Shown here in pieces: positions 1-5,900 of a stretch of DNA of 7,522 nt. The position numbers were made by a program, and so were the translations under genes. Source of the stretch: CAZOKH01 sp964580315. GTDB taxonomy: Bacteria > Chloroflexota > Anaerolineae > Anaerolineales > Anaerolineaceae. The stretch spans positions 1-7,522 of the forward strand of contig CAZOKH010000118.1 in the NCBI GenBank assembly GCA_964580315.1, in the 5' to 3' direction. The notes under the pieces are model-generated. The model made no database searches, was not told where the DNA came from, and was given only the letters and a program-made list of their open reading frames with translations. Each line of letters opens with the position of its first letter. The stretch's first letter is position 1.

Positions 1-682
1 CGGCCGTCCACAGGCTGCCCGATTTGAGCCGCAGCCAGGCAAACGCAAAGCTGATTCCCATCACCATCACCGAGAACATGATGCCGGCGTACCAGCGTGG
101 GGCGCCGGGCAGGTTGTAATCGGCGAAGAATATCAGGGGGAGGTGCCACAGCGTCCACACTACGCCGCTGATCAGTGCGGTTTTGGTGAAGCTGGTCACC
201 TTGAACAGTTCGGGAACGAGCAGCCCCCGCCAGCCGATTTCTTCTCCCAGCGCAGAAGCCAGCCCGAGCAGGCCAATGAGCGCGGTTAATGCCAGGGTGA
301 GCAAAAGCTGCAGCGCGGGCGAACTGGTCAGGCCGCCCCAGCGTCCCTCAATGTACCCCATCATTTCGGGGTCGGGAAAGCCGCCCAGCCCGGTGAGCCA
401 GGTGATGCCGTAAACCACCAGGCAATAGGCCAATGGGAGCAGCCAGGCAACAACCAGGTATTTGAACTTGCCCGGCTTCCAGCCCAACCCGCGCAGCGTG
501 TGTTCAAAGATTAACTGGGTGATGATCCCGGCAATGCCCGGAGCCCACATCAAGCCCAGTACGAATAATCCACCCGAAGCTTCCAATGTGCCCGCGGATA
601 GGATGAAGGTATAAAAGATGGAAGAAAGGATCAGGGTAATGACCAGGAAGGTGACAATTTTCTGAATGGTTTTTGATTGCAT
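1..682 (-). CDS. CPBP-family intramembrane metalloprotease (CAAX protease-like), C-terminus cut by window edge
   Basis: This leftward frame is open from an ATG at 682 to the window edge, giving about 227 residues that begin MQSKTIQKIVTFLVITLI. It is strongly hydrophobic, with several predicted membrane segments (around residues 8-28, 38-58, 75-97, 125-146 and 188-210). The family signature is clear: E147-E148-I-G-W-R152-G, then H180 in WTLWHLPL. These are the paired glutamates, arginine and histidine of the CPBP/ABI (Rce1-like) glutamyl/metalloprotease family. The last conserved motif, a His in the final helix, would lie just beyond the edge after SGSLWTA. Family members cleave within membranes; bacterial ones are linked to bacteriocin self-immunity, peptide processing or anti-sigma cleavage, but the substrate here is unknown. 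AGGAAAG lies just upstream of the ATG as ribosome binding site. The gene is divergent from a padR repressor gene with a 169-bp shared control region, so co-control is plausible. Confidence 0.9.
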   Translation of the reverse strand, partial: MQSKTIQKIVTFLVITLILSSIFYTFILSAGTLEASGGLFVLGLMWAPGIAGIITQLIFEHTLRGLGWKPGKFKYLVVAWLLPLAYCLVVYGITWLTGLGGFPDPEMMGYIEGRWGGLTSSPALQLLLTLALTALIGLLGLASALGEEIGWRGLLVPELFKVTSFTKTALISGVVWTLWHLPLIFFADYNLPGAPRWYAGIMFSVMVMGISFAFAWLRLKSGSLWTA

Positions 683-801
683 GACTTTCCTTTCTGAAAC
701 TAGAGAAGCATTCAGTGATTGTGTTGTTCTCTCTATATATACGCTTAAGCAGGTGGCGTGGTAGCAAGGAAAAACCAGAATAATTCTCGCCGCATTTCCT
801 C
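683..801. promoter_or_regulatory. Divergent control region between the CPBP protease and padR genes
   Basis: This non-coding stretch lies upstream of both divergent genes. Reading leftward, the protease gene has an AGGAAAG ribosome binding site and, about 50-60 bases upstream, the AT run TATATATA near 735-742, which could be a -10 region. I could not find a good -35 at the proper spacing. At 735-751 the plus strand reads TATATATAC followed by the 8-base palindrome GCTTAAGC. The TATATATAC part resembles the operator sequences upstream of padR and the methyltransferase. Repressor control of the protease gene is therefore possible but not demonstrated. Confidence 0.35.
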
Positions 802-830
802 TTGACAAATTCATATATACAAGCTAGAAT
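802..830 (+). promoter_or_regulatory. Sigma70-type promoter of padR
   Basis: A perfect -35 box TTGACA (802-807) is followed by a 17-base spacer and a near-consensus -10 box TAGAAT (825-830). The predicted start of transcription is about 837, leaving a leader of only about 15 bases before the padR ATG at 852. The leader includes the ribosome binding site AAGGA (841-845). The spacer and the bases after the -10 box carry the putative operator repeats described separately, so a bound repressor would block this promoter. Confidence 0.85.
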
Positions 831-840
831 ATACAATGTA
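815..840 (+). promoter_or_regulatory. Putative PadR operator pair at the padR promoter
   Basis: Two direct copies of TATACAA start at 816 and 830, exactly 14 bases apart. The first is followed by GCT and the second by TGT. They flank and overlap the -10 box. The second copy also forms the small dyad TACA-A-TGTA (832-840). The same two elements occur at the same spacing at the methyltransferase promoter on the opposite strand. PadR proteins commonly bind dyads with ATGT/ACAT-like ends at their own promoters, so autorepression is the simplest reading. Assignment of the site to this PadR is inference. Confidence 0.6.
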
Positions 841-851
841 AAGGAAAAAAG

Positions 852-1385
852 ATGAGCGTCCGACTGGTTTTATTAGGCTTGCTGCACGAGCGCCCGCTGT
901 ACGGCTATGAGATCAAGCAGATTATTGAAGAGCACATGGGAGATTGGACTTCCATTGCTTTCGGCTCGATCTACTTTGCCCTGGATAAACTGTCGGAGGA
1001 AAAATTTGTAGAGAAAGCGGCAGTGGAGCAGGCTGGCAACCGCCCCTCGCGAATCGTCTACCAGATTACCCCGGCTGGTGAAGAGGAATTTTTGCGGCTG
1101 CTGCGTGAAAGCTGGCAAAACATAGAGCGCCAGTATTTCGATGTGGATATCTGCCTGTTTTTCTTAAACCGCTTGCCGCATGTGGAGATCAAGAAATATC
1201 TGCACGACCGCCTGGCGCAACTGGAAGGCAACCTGGCTTATTTGAAAGCGCATGAAGATGCAGAGATGAGCAACCCGGAAATTCCCCCCCAGGCAAGAGC
1301 CATTTTTAGCCACACACGCGTGCATTTGCAGGCAGAATTGGATTGGACGCGGGATTTGTTGAACAGCCTGGTAAAACAATCGTAG
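852..1385 (+). CDS. PadR-family transcriptional regulator
   Basis: The 177-residue product has the PadR architecture. An N-terminal winged helix-turn-helix covers residues 3-85, with the family opening LGLLHERPLYGYEI (8-21), a recognition-helix region FGSIYFALDKLSEEKFVE (37-54), and a wing around residues 60-75 (RPSRIVYQITPAG). A mostly helical C-terminal segment (about 90-177) matches the dimerisation domain of the longer PadR subfamily (Vir_act_alpha_C type). PadR proteins are dimeric repressors that are released by small molecules or stress signals; the ligand cannot be read from sequence. The start is an ATG with AAGGA six bases upstream. A consensus promoter covered by repeated TATACAA sites suggests autoregulation. 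The gene is divergent from a CPBP protease gene and followed 61 bases later by a methyltransferase gene, with no clear terminator between, so those two neighbours are the likely targets. Confidence 0.93.
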   Translation: MSVRLVLLGLLHERPLYGYEIKQIIEEHMGDWTSIAFGSIYFALDKLSEEKFVEKAAVEQAGNRPSRIVYQITPAGEEEFLRLLRESWQNIERQYFDVDICLFFLNRLPHVEIKKYLHDRLAQLEGNLAYLKAHEDAEMSNPEIPPQARAIFSHTRVHLQAELDWTRDLLNSLVKQS

Positions 1386-1390
1386 TTTTT

Positions 1391-1432
1391 TTTGGCCTAA
1401 AATACAAGCTTGTATATATAACATTGTATAAT
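1391..1432 (+). promoter_or_regulatory. Methyltransferase promoter with overlapping PadR-type operator
   Basis: The intergenic region carries a perfect 14-base palindrome ATACAAGCTTGTAT (1402-1415). On the minus strand TATACAA occurs at 1416-1410 and 1430-1424, again 14 bases apart, with flanks TGT and GCT. These are the same two half-elements found at the padR promoter. A plausible promoter is TTGGCC (1392-1397), a 17-base spacer, and TATATA (1415-1420), so the palindrome would sit in the spacer. TATAAT at 1427-1432 lies too close to the GGAGG ribosome binding site to be an obvious -10 box. The operator reading is stronger than the exact promoter call. Confidence 0.6.
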
Positions 1433-1446
1433 AATTGGAGGAAAAA

Positions 1447-2103
1447 ATGACACGCAATCGAGTTCCAGAAACAGATCATGGTATTCAGGGAGAAGTTCAA
1501 GTCAGCGACTACAACCAGTTGCAGCGCCAGTTACGCGACAAAGGTTGGATTGAAACGGATGAAATTATCAAAAGCGGCATTGCACACGGGCATACCCTGG
1601 AGATTGGACACGGCCCCGGTTACCTGGGCCTGGAGTGGTTGAAAAAGACCCACGACACCCGCCTGACCGGGTTGGACATCAGCCCCGACATGACCGCCCT
1701 GGTGACCCAAAACGCCCGTGAATACGGCGTGGAAGAGCGCACCACCTACGATACAGGTGAAGGCGACCGGCTGCCCTATGCCGACAACACCTTTGACGCG
1801 GTGTTCACCAACGGCTCGCTGCATGAGTGGGTCAACCCGCAGGGCACATTCGAGGAAATCTACCGGGTGGTGAAACCGGGTGGGCGCTTCTTCATCTCAG
1901 ATATGCGCAGAGATATGTCGGTGTTCCTGCGCTGGTTTTTGTGGCTGGGCTGTCAGCCGGCTTCGGTGCGCCCTTACCTGTTTTCGTCCATTGATGCGGC
2001 CTATACCCCCGGTGAATTGCGGGAGATGATCCAAAAAACCTCATTGCGTCATGCGGTGGTAACCGCCAACACTATCGGCGTCATCGTCAGCGGGCAAAAA
2101 TAA
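1447..2103 (+). CDS. Class I SAM-dependent methyltransferase (Methyltransf_11-like)
   Basis: The 218-residue product has a Rossmann-type methyltransferase fold. Motif I is LEIGHGPGYLG (51-61), the glycine loop that binds S-adenosylmethionine. It is followed by the acidic residue D77 in LTGLDIS at the end of strand 2, LPYADNTFDAVFTNGSLHEW (109-128) for motifs II/III, and VVKPGGRFFISD (141-152). The C-terminal third (WFLWLGCQPASVRPYLFSSIDAAYTPGEL) is the variable substrate region and is moderately hydrophobic. The substrate is unknown; a small molecule or lipid is more likely than nucleic acid for this family. I chose the ATG at 1447 because GGAGG (1437-1441) precedes it by five bases; an in-frame TTG at 1435 would overlap that site. 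The upstream operator matches the padR promoter, so PadR control is likely. A hairpin terminator follows. Confidence 0.88.
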   Translation: MTRNRVPETDHGIQGEVQVSDYNQLQRQLRDKGWIETDEIIKSGIAHGHTLEIGHGPGYLGLEWLKKTHDTRLTGLDISPDMTALVTQNAREYGVEERTTYDTGEGDRLPYADNTFDAVFTNGSLHEWVNPQGTFEEIYRVVKPGGRFFISDMRRDMSVFLRWFLWLGCQPASVRPYLFSSIDAAYTPGELREMIQKTSLRHAVVTANTIGVIVSGQK

Positions 2104-2116
2104 CCAGTAGAAAGAT

Positions 2117-2179
2117 GCGGTTGGCTGCGCGGGAGGCAAAAACGCGCAGCCAATGATGCAACCGCTCTGTTTTGTTTTT
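2117..2179 (+). terminator. Intrinsic terminator after the methyltransferase gene
   Basis: A perfect 11-bp stem, TTGGCTGCGCG (2121-2131) with CGCGCAGCCAA (2143-2153), encloses an 11-base loop. An outer GCGG (2117-2120) can pair with CCGC (2162-2165), leaving a 3' bulge, and the T-rich run TCTGTTTTGTTTTT follows at 2166-2179. The hairpin starts 13 bases after the methyltransferase stop codon and ends before the RNase J promoter. It therefore separates the padR-methyltransferase unit from the downstream gene. Confidence 0.75.
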
Positions 2180-2206
2180 CATCAAAGATTATTTCACCGG
2201 TTGTTT

Positions 2207-2235
2207 TTGACAAAATTGGTCATATATGTTAAAAT
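2207..2235 (+). promoter_or_regulatory. Sigma70-type promoter of the RNase J gene
   Basis: A perfect -35 box TTGACA (2207-2212), a 17-base spacer and a -10 box TAAAAT (2230-2235) precede RNase J. The predicted transcription start is about 2242, which gives a leader of about 158 bases. This is long compared with the very short padR leader in the same window. Confidence 0.85.
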
Positions 2236-2299
2236 GCTCTACATTGGAATCAGTGCTGTATGGGGGGAGCCAGTTATTCATTTGAGATGAGCTGTAAAC

Positions 2300-2327
2300 C
2301 GCCCTGGCAGCAGTCTTTGCCAGGGCG
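2300..2327 (+). ncRNA. Stable hairpin in the RNase J mRNA leader (possible attenuator or autoregulatory element)
   Basis: A perfect 10-bp GC-rich stem, CGCCCTGGCA (2300-2309) with TGCCAGGGCG (2318-2327), encloses an 8-base loop. AATTTT and then a run of eight A residues follow. It sits about 58 bases after the predicted transcription start and about 72 bases before the RNase J ATG. The T run is short, so it would be a weak terminator at best. It could be an attenuator, a 5' stability element or a processing site. I do not recognise a known riboswitch or Rfam family in it. The hairpin is directly visible; its role is inference. Confidence 0.5.
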
Positions 2328-2399
2328 AATTTTAAAAAAAACGACCTTACAAGCCCTATGTGGCTTTTGATTAGTAACGTAGTTGAAAAGTAGAGGACA

Positions 2400-4049
2400 A
2401 TGAAAAACAAAGCAAAAACCTTACGAATCCTTCCGCTCGGCGGACTGGGTGAAATCGGAAGGAACATGTACGCGTATCAATACGGCGGCAAAGATGTGCT
2501 GGTAGTTGATGCAGGTTTAATGTTCCCCGAGCAAAATATGCCGGGAATTGATTATTTAATTCCTGACTTTGATGTGCTGTTGGACGGTAAACATACCGTG
2601 CACGGTATTGTGTTGACCCACGGTCACGAAGACCATATCGGCGCCATTCAATATGTGATTGAACGGCTGAATGTGCCGGTGTATGGGGCGCCGCTGACCC
2701 TGGAACTGGTGCGAAATAAATTGCAGCGCGCCGGGCTGTTGGATAAAGCTGACCTGCGCCTGCTGGATGCCGGCGACGTGGTGCAGATCGGCCCCTTCCA
2801 GGTGGAAGGCTATCATGTGTGCCATTCCATTCCCGATAGTCTTGGCCTGGGCATTCAAACCCCGGCCGGGCTGGTGGTGCATTCGGGCGACTACAAGCTG
2901 GACATGACCCCCGCCGATAACCGACCAACCGACCTGGCAAAACTTTCGGAATTTAGCTCGCGCGGCGTGCTGGCTTTTCTGGGTGAATCGACCAATGCGG
3001 TTGAAGCGGGATGGACGCCCACCGAACAGGTTGTGGTTCCAGCGTTTGACCAGATTTTCCGTGAAGCGCACGGGCGCATTTTTATCGCCACGTTTGCTTC
3101 ATTGATTTCGCGTGTTCAGCAGGTGGCCAATACGGCGCGCAAATACAACCGCAAGCTGGCTTTCATGGGCACCTCAATGGTGGACAATGTGAAAATTGCC
3201 CGCCGCCTGGGACTGCTGCAAATTGACGAGGCTATGATCATCAGCATTGAACAGGCGGTCAGCCTGCCAGCCAGGCAGGTGGCGGTCATGTGCACCGGTT
3301 CGCAGGGCGAGCCCAACTCGGTGCTGGAACGCCTGTCAAACGGCCGCCACAACCAGGTGAGCATTCGACCCGGCGACACGGTGGTGCTGTCATCCCATCC
3401 CATCCCGGGCAATGAAGAATCGGTCTATTCCACCATCAACCGGTTGTTTAAGTTGGATGCGCATGTGATTTATGATAAAGTGGCGCCGGTGCATGTTTCG
3501 GGGCATGCCAACCAGGACGAGATGAAGATGATGATCAACCTGCTCAAGCCGCGTTACATCATCCCCATTCACGGTGAACTGCGCCATTTGAAACAGCACG
3601 AGGCGCTGGCACGTTCGATGGGCATTCCGGCCAAGAACATTGCTGTGCTGGAGAATGGGCAAACGCTCGTCTTCCAGAACGGGCACATGAAACTGGGCGA
3701 GACGCTGCCGCTTTCCAGCGTGTTTGTAGACGGCTCCAGTGTGGGCGACGTGGACGCCGAGGTGATCAACCAGCGCGCCAGCCTGGCGCGCGACGGCATG
3801 GTCATCACCCACCTGGTGCTCGACAAGAACACCGGGCTGCTGGTAAAAGAGCCTGAATTCATCAGCCGCGGTTTTATGATGGACGAAGACGCCCAGGAAT
3901 TGCTTGCACAGATGCGGATTGAAATTGAAGAAACCGTGAGCCGGGCGAACGGCAATTTGCAGATGGACGTGGTGAAAGCCATGCGCAAATATTTGCGCGC
4001 TGAAGCCGGGCGCACCCCCACGGTGTTTGTCACCGTCAGCCAGGTTTAA
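2400..4049 (+). CDS. rnj: Ribonuclease J
   Basis: The 549-residue protein is full length for RNase J, a metal-dependent 5'-3' exoribonuclease and endonuclease that matures and degrades RNA in the cytoplasm. It opens with the family sequence LRILPLGGLGEIGRNMY (8-24). The metallo-beta-lactamase zinc ligands are all present: H74-G-H76-E-D78-H79, H142 in CHSIPDS, D164 in HSGDYKLD, and H391 in PIHGE. The beta-CASP region carries CTGSQGEP and the HVSGHA motif (H365, H369) that positions RNA phosphate. The C-terminal domain (about 450-549) is also present. AGAGGA (2392-2397) lies very close to the ATG, and no downstream start keeps the conserved N-terminus. One variation is GESTNA (195-200), where RNase J proteins usually have Asp at the Glu position. 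The gene stands alone behind its own strong promoter and faces the convergent pcm operon. Confidence 0.97.
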   Translation: MKNKAKTLRILPLGGLGEIGRNMYAYQYGGKDVLVVDAGLMFPEQNMPGIDYLIPDFDVLLDGKHTVHGIVLTHGHEDHIGAIQYVIERLNVPVYGAPLTLELVRNKLQRAGLLDKADLRLLDAGDVVQIGPFQVEGYHVCHSIPDSLGLGIQTPAGLVVHSGDYKLDMTPADNRPTDLAKLSEFSSRGVLAFLGESTNAVEAGWTPTEQVVVPAFDQIFREAHGRIFIATFASLISRVQQVANTARKYNRKLAFMGTSMVDNVKIARRLGLLQIDEAMIISIEQAVSLPARQVAVMCTGSQGEPNSVLERLSNGRHNQVSIRPGDTVVLSSHPIPGNEESVYSTINRLFKLDAHVIYDKVAPVHVSGHANQDEMKMMINLLKPRYIIPIHGELRHLKQHEALARSMGIPAKNIAVLENGQTLVFQNGHMKLGETLPLSSVFVDGSSVGDVDAEVINQRASLARDGMVITHLVLDKNTGLLVKEPEFISRGFMMDEDAQELLAQMRIEIEETVSRANGNLQMDVVKAMRKYLRAEAGRTPTVFVTVSQV

Positions 4050-4062
4050 GAAAATTCAAATT

Positions 4063-4130
4063 AACCACAGATGGACACGGATAAACGCAGATAAAAAAAT
4101 ATCTGTGCAAATTTGTGTTCATCTGTGGTT
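4063..4130. repeat. Long imperfect palindrome between convergent genes; likely dispersed repeat and two-way terminator
   Basis: The arms AACCACAGATG (4063-4073) and CATCTGTGGTT (4120-4130) pair perfectly. Pairing continues inward with a few G-T pairs and one 3-base mismatch (4083-4085 against 4108-4110) to an inner stem ending at 4093/4100 around a six-A loop. About 28 base pairs form in total. The left arm consists of three ten-base variants (CACAGATGGA, CACGGATAAA, CGCAGATAAA). The element fills nearly all of the 90-base gap between the RNase J stop and the pcm stop. A/T-rich flanks lie on both sides, with TTTTGATTT on the right and TTTGAATTTT as read on the minus strand. From memory, similar CCACAGATGxACAC-type intergenic elements recur in many bacterial genomes; only one copy is visible here. 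Confidence 0.7.
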
Positions 4131-4139
4131 TTGATTTAA

Positions 4140-4805
4140 TTATTCCCACTCACCGGGTTTCCAACCGTGCGCGCCGCGCAGCGGCACAAAGGCCACCGGG
4201 ATGATGGAATCATAATCGAACTGGTTGAGCGTGCGCTGGTAAAGGCGCAGGTCTTGATAATACCTGGCTCCCACTGGAGCCACCAGTTTGCCCCCTTCAC
4301 ACAATTGATCTAAAAGCGTCTGCGGAACGGAGGGCGCCGCCGCGGTGATGAGAATGCCGTCAAAGGGCGCTTCATCCGGCAATCCCAGCGACCCGTCGCC
4401 GCAGCGCACATCCACATTCTCAATGCCCAGTTGTTTCAAATGACGGCGCGCCGCTTTTGCCAGCGAGGGAATTTGTTCGATGGTGAAGATTTGTTTTGCC
4501 AGAAGTGACAGCACGGCTGCCTGATAGCCAGAGCCTGTGCCGATTTCCAGCACTTTTTCATGCCCCTGCAAGTTGAGTAAACTGGTCATCAGTGCCACAA
4601 TGTAGGGCTGCGAGATGGTTTGCCCGCTGCCGATGGGCAGCGGATAGTCGTCGTAGGCATGGTCGTGGTCATCGGGCAAAACAAACAAATGGCGCGGCAC
4701 CTGTCGAAAAACGCTCAACAGGCGCTCGTCCAGCAACCCGCGCCGCCGGATCTGCTCGCGCACCATCTGCTCGCGCTGTGCCTGAAACTGCAGCGCGCCT
4801 TTCAT
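4140..4805 (-). CDS. pcm: Protein-L-isoaspartate O-methyltransferase
   Basis: The 221-residue protein matches the PCMT family in length and motifs. The enzyme methylates L-isoaspartyl residues that form when Asp and Asn age, starting their conversion back to normal aspartate. MVREQIRRRGL (14-24) and VPRHLFVLP (36-44) are family N-terminal signatures. GSGQTISQPYIVALM (59-73) is the diagnostic PCMT motif, and VLEIGTGSGYQAAVLS (85-100) is the SAM-binding glycine loop. FDGILITAAAPSVPQTLLDQL and GGKLVAPVG follow. It begins with ATG immediately after the mutY stop (TAA then ATG, no gap), with AGGAG seven bases upstream inside the end of mutY, so the two are translationally coupled. It is the last gene of the four-gene operon and ends just before the palindromic terminator-like repeat. 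Confidence 0.95.
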   Translation of the reverse strand: MKGALQFQAQREQMVREQIRRRGLLDERLLSVFRQVPRHLFVLPDDHDHAYDDYPLPIGSGQTISQPYIVALMTSLLNLQGHEKVLEIGTGSGYQAAVLSLLAKQIFTIEQIPSLAKAARRHLKQLGIENVDVRCGDGSLGLPDEAPFDGILITAAAPSVPQTLLDQLCEGGKLVAPVGARYYQDLRLYQRTLNQFDYDSIIPVAFVPLRGAHGWKPGEWE

Positions 4806-5900
4806 TTACTGGCTCCTGAGATTAAGATCGGCCAGCCGGCGGGCAATTTGACGGTCAATTTTTCCCATGGGAAAGTTGCCCAGGTCTTGCGGGGCAACCC
4901 ACTGCAGTTGGCTGGCGTGCAGCAATTGCGGTTCACCCTGCGTGATGGTGCATTGGAAGGCGAACAGGTGCACCCGGAAGTGAGTGTAGGCATGTTTATA
5001 TTCGCCAAACGCTTCGCCCACGCTGGTTTCAACAGCCAGTTCTTCGCGCAGTTCACGGCGCAGGCAGTCGGACAGGCTCTCGCCGTCTTCGCGCTTGCCG
5101 CCGGGAAACTCCCACAACCCGCCCAGCAGACCTTTGGAAGGGCGGCGGGTGATCAACACTTTGCCGTCTTCAAAGATCACGGCTGCGGTGACTTCAATTT
5201 GTGGAACGGCTGCCGTGGCTTTTTTGACGGGCAATTGCTGCTGCAAGCCCAGCCTGGCGGCCTGGCAAATTTCCTTCAACGGGCATCTGGCACAGGCGGG
5301 GTTGCGCGGGGTGCACAGGGTGGCACCCAGGTCCATCAACGCCTGGTTGTGATCGCCAGCCCGGCCCGGGGGCAGGTGCTCGGCGGCCAGTTTCCACAGG
5401 GCTTGCAGCCCCTGCGGTGAATCGATGGGCAGTGCCACATGAAACACGCGCGCCAGCACCCGCTTGATGTTGCCGTCAAGGGCGGGGGCGTCGATGCCAA
5501 ACGCCATCGAGGCAATTGCCCCGGCGGTGTAGCGCCCGATGCCGGGCAATTGCTCAAGCTGGCGCACATCGGCCGGCAGTTTGCCGTGGTGGTTTTGCAT
5601 CACCAGCCGGGCGGCTTTGTGCAGGTTGCGGGCACGGCTGTAGTATCCCAGGCCCTCCCAGGCGCGCAACACAGCCTGTTCGTCAGCCTGCGCCAGAGAG
5701 GGCAAGTCTGGGAAGCGCTGCATCCAGCGCTGGTAGTAGGGAATGACGGTTTCTATACGAGTCTGCTGCAGCATAATCTCTGAGACCCATATCTTGTAAG
5801 AATCAGTCTCACCGCGCCAGGGAAGCTCGCGGTGGTTCGCATCATACCATTTCAGTAAATCTCGTGAAAATTCAGGGAGTTTTGTTGTATCGGTGTTCAA
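4806..5900 (-). CDS. mutY: A/G-specific adenine glycosylase MutY with C-terminal Nudix-like domain
   Basis: The 364-residue product removes adenine mispaired with 8-oxoguanine in base excision repair. The N-terminal glycosylase domain shows LPWR (26-29), catalytic E41 in WVSEIMLQQT, the helix-hairpin-helix LPGIGRYTAGAI (118-129) and catalytic D142 in LDGNIKRV. The 4Fe-4S ligands C196-x6-C203-x2-C206-x5-C212 follow. The C-terminal domain (about 235-364) recognises 8-oxoG; HAYTH probably corresponds to the FSH loop. It also carries an almost complete Nudix box at 268-290, with G268, E274, R282-E283 and E286-E287, and only the late Gly replaced by Ala. That is unusual for MutY, whose Nudix-like domain is normally catalytically degenerate. 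The start is a TTG overlapping the stop of the upstream gene (TTGA). No in-frame ATG lies before the conserved LPWR region, so a coupled TTG start is the best choice. Confidence 0.95.
   Translation of the reverse strand: MNTDTTKLPEFSRDLLKWYDANHRELPWRGETDSYKIWVSEIMLQQTRIETVIPYYQRWMQRFPDLPSLAQADEQAVLRAWEGLGYYSRARNLHKAARLVMQNHHGKLPADVRQLEQLPGIGRYTAGAIASMAFGIDAPALDGNIKRVLARVFHVALPIDSPQGLQALWKLAAEHLPPGRAGDHNQALMDLGATLCTPRNPACARCPLKEICQAARLGLQQQLPVKKATAAVPQIEVTAAVIFEDGKVLITRRPSKGLLGGLWEFPGGKREDGESLSDCLRRELREELAVETSVGEAFGEYKHAYTHFRVHLFAFQCTITQGEPQLLHASQLQWVAPQDLGNFPMGKIDRQIARRLADLNLRSQ

Noticed and set aside
504..836. A 110-codon minus-strand frame in the CPBP-padR control region
   Set aside because: It crosses the padR promoter and runs in a different frame from the clearly supported CPBP protease.
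1435..1446. TTG start at 1435 for the methyltransferase
   Set aside because: It overlaps the GGAGG ribosome binding site that serves the ATG at 1447.
2260..2370. Possible leader peptide of about 36 codons (ATG at 2260) in the RNase J leader
   Set aside because: No ribosome binding site precedes it and the product has no regulatory codon run. The frame passes through the hairpin, and chance is a sufficient explanation.
2371..2940. A 189-codon minus-strand frame antisense to RNase J
   Set aside because: Its sequence is Arg/Pro/Ser-rich shadow coding opposite a well-conserved gene, and it has no start signal.
4620..5420. A 266-codon plus-strand open frame overlapping mutY and pcm
   Set aside because: It is antisense to two clearly recognisable genes, has no ribosome binding site, and has a composition explained by the codon bias of mutY on the other strand.
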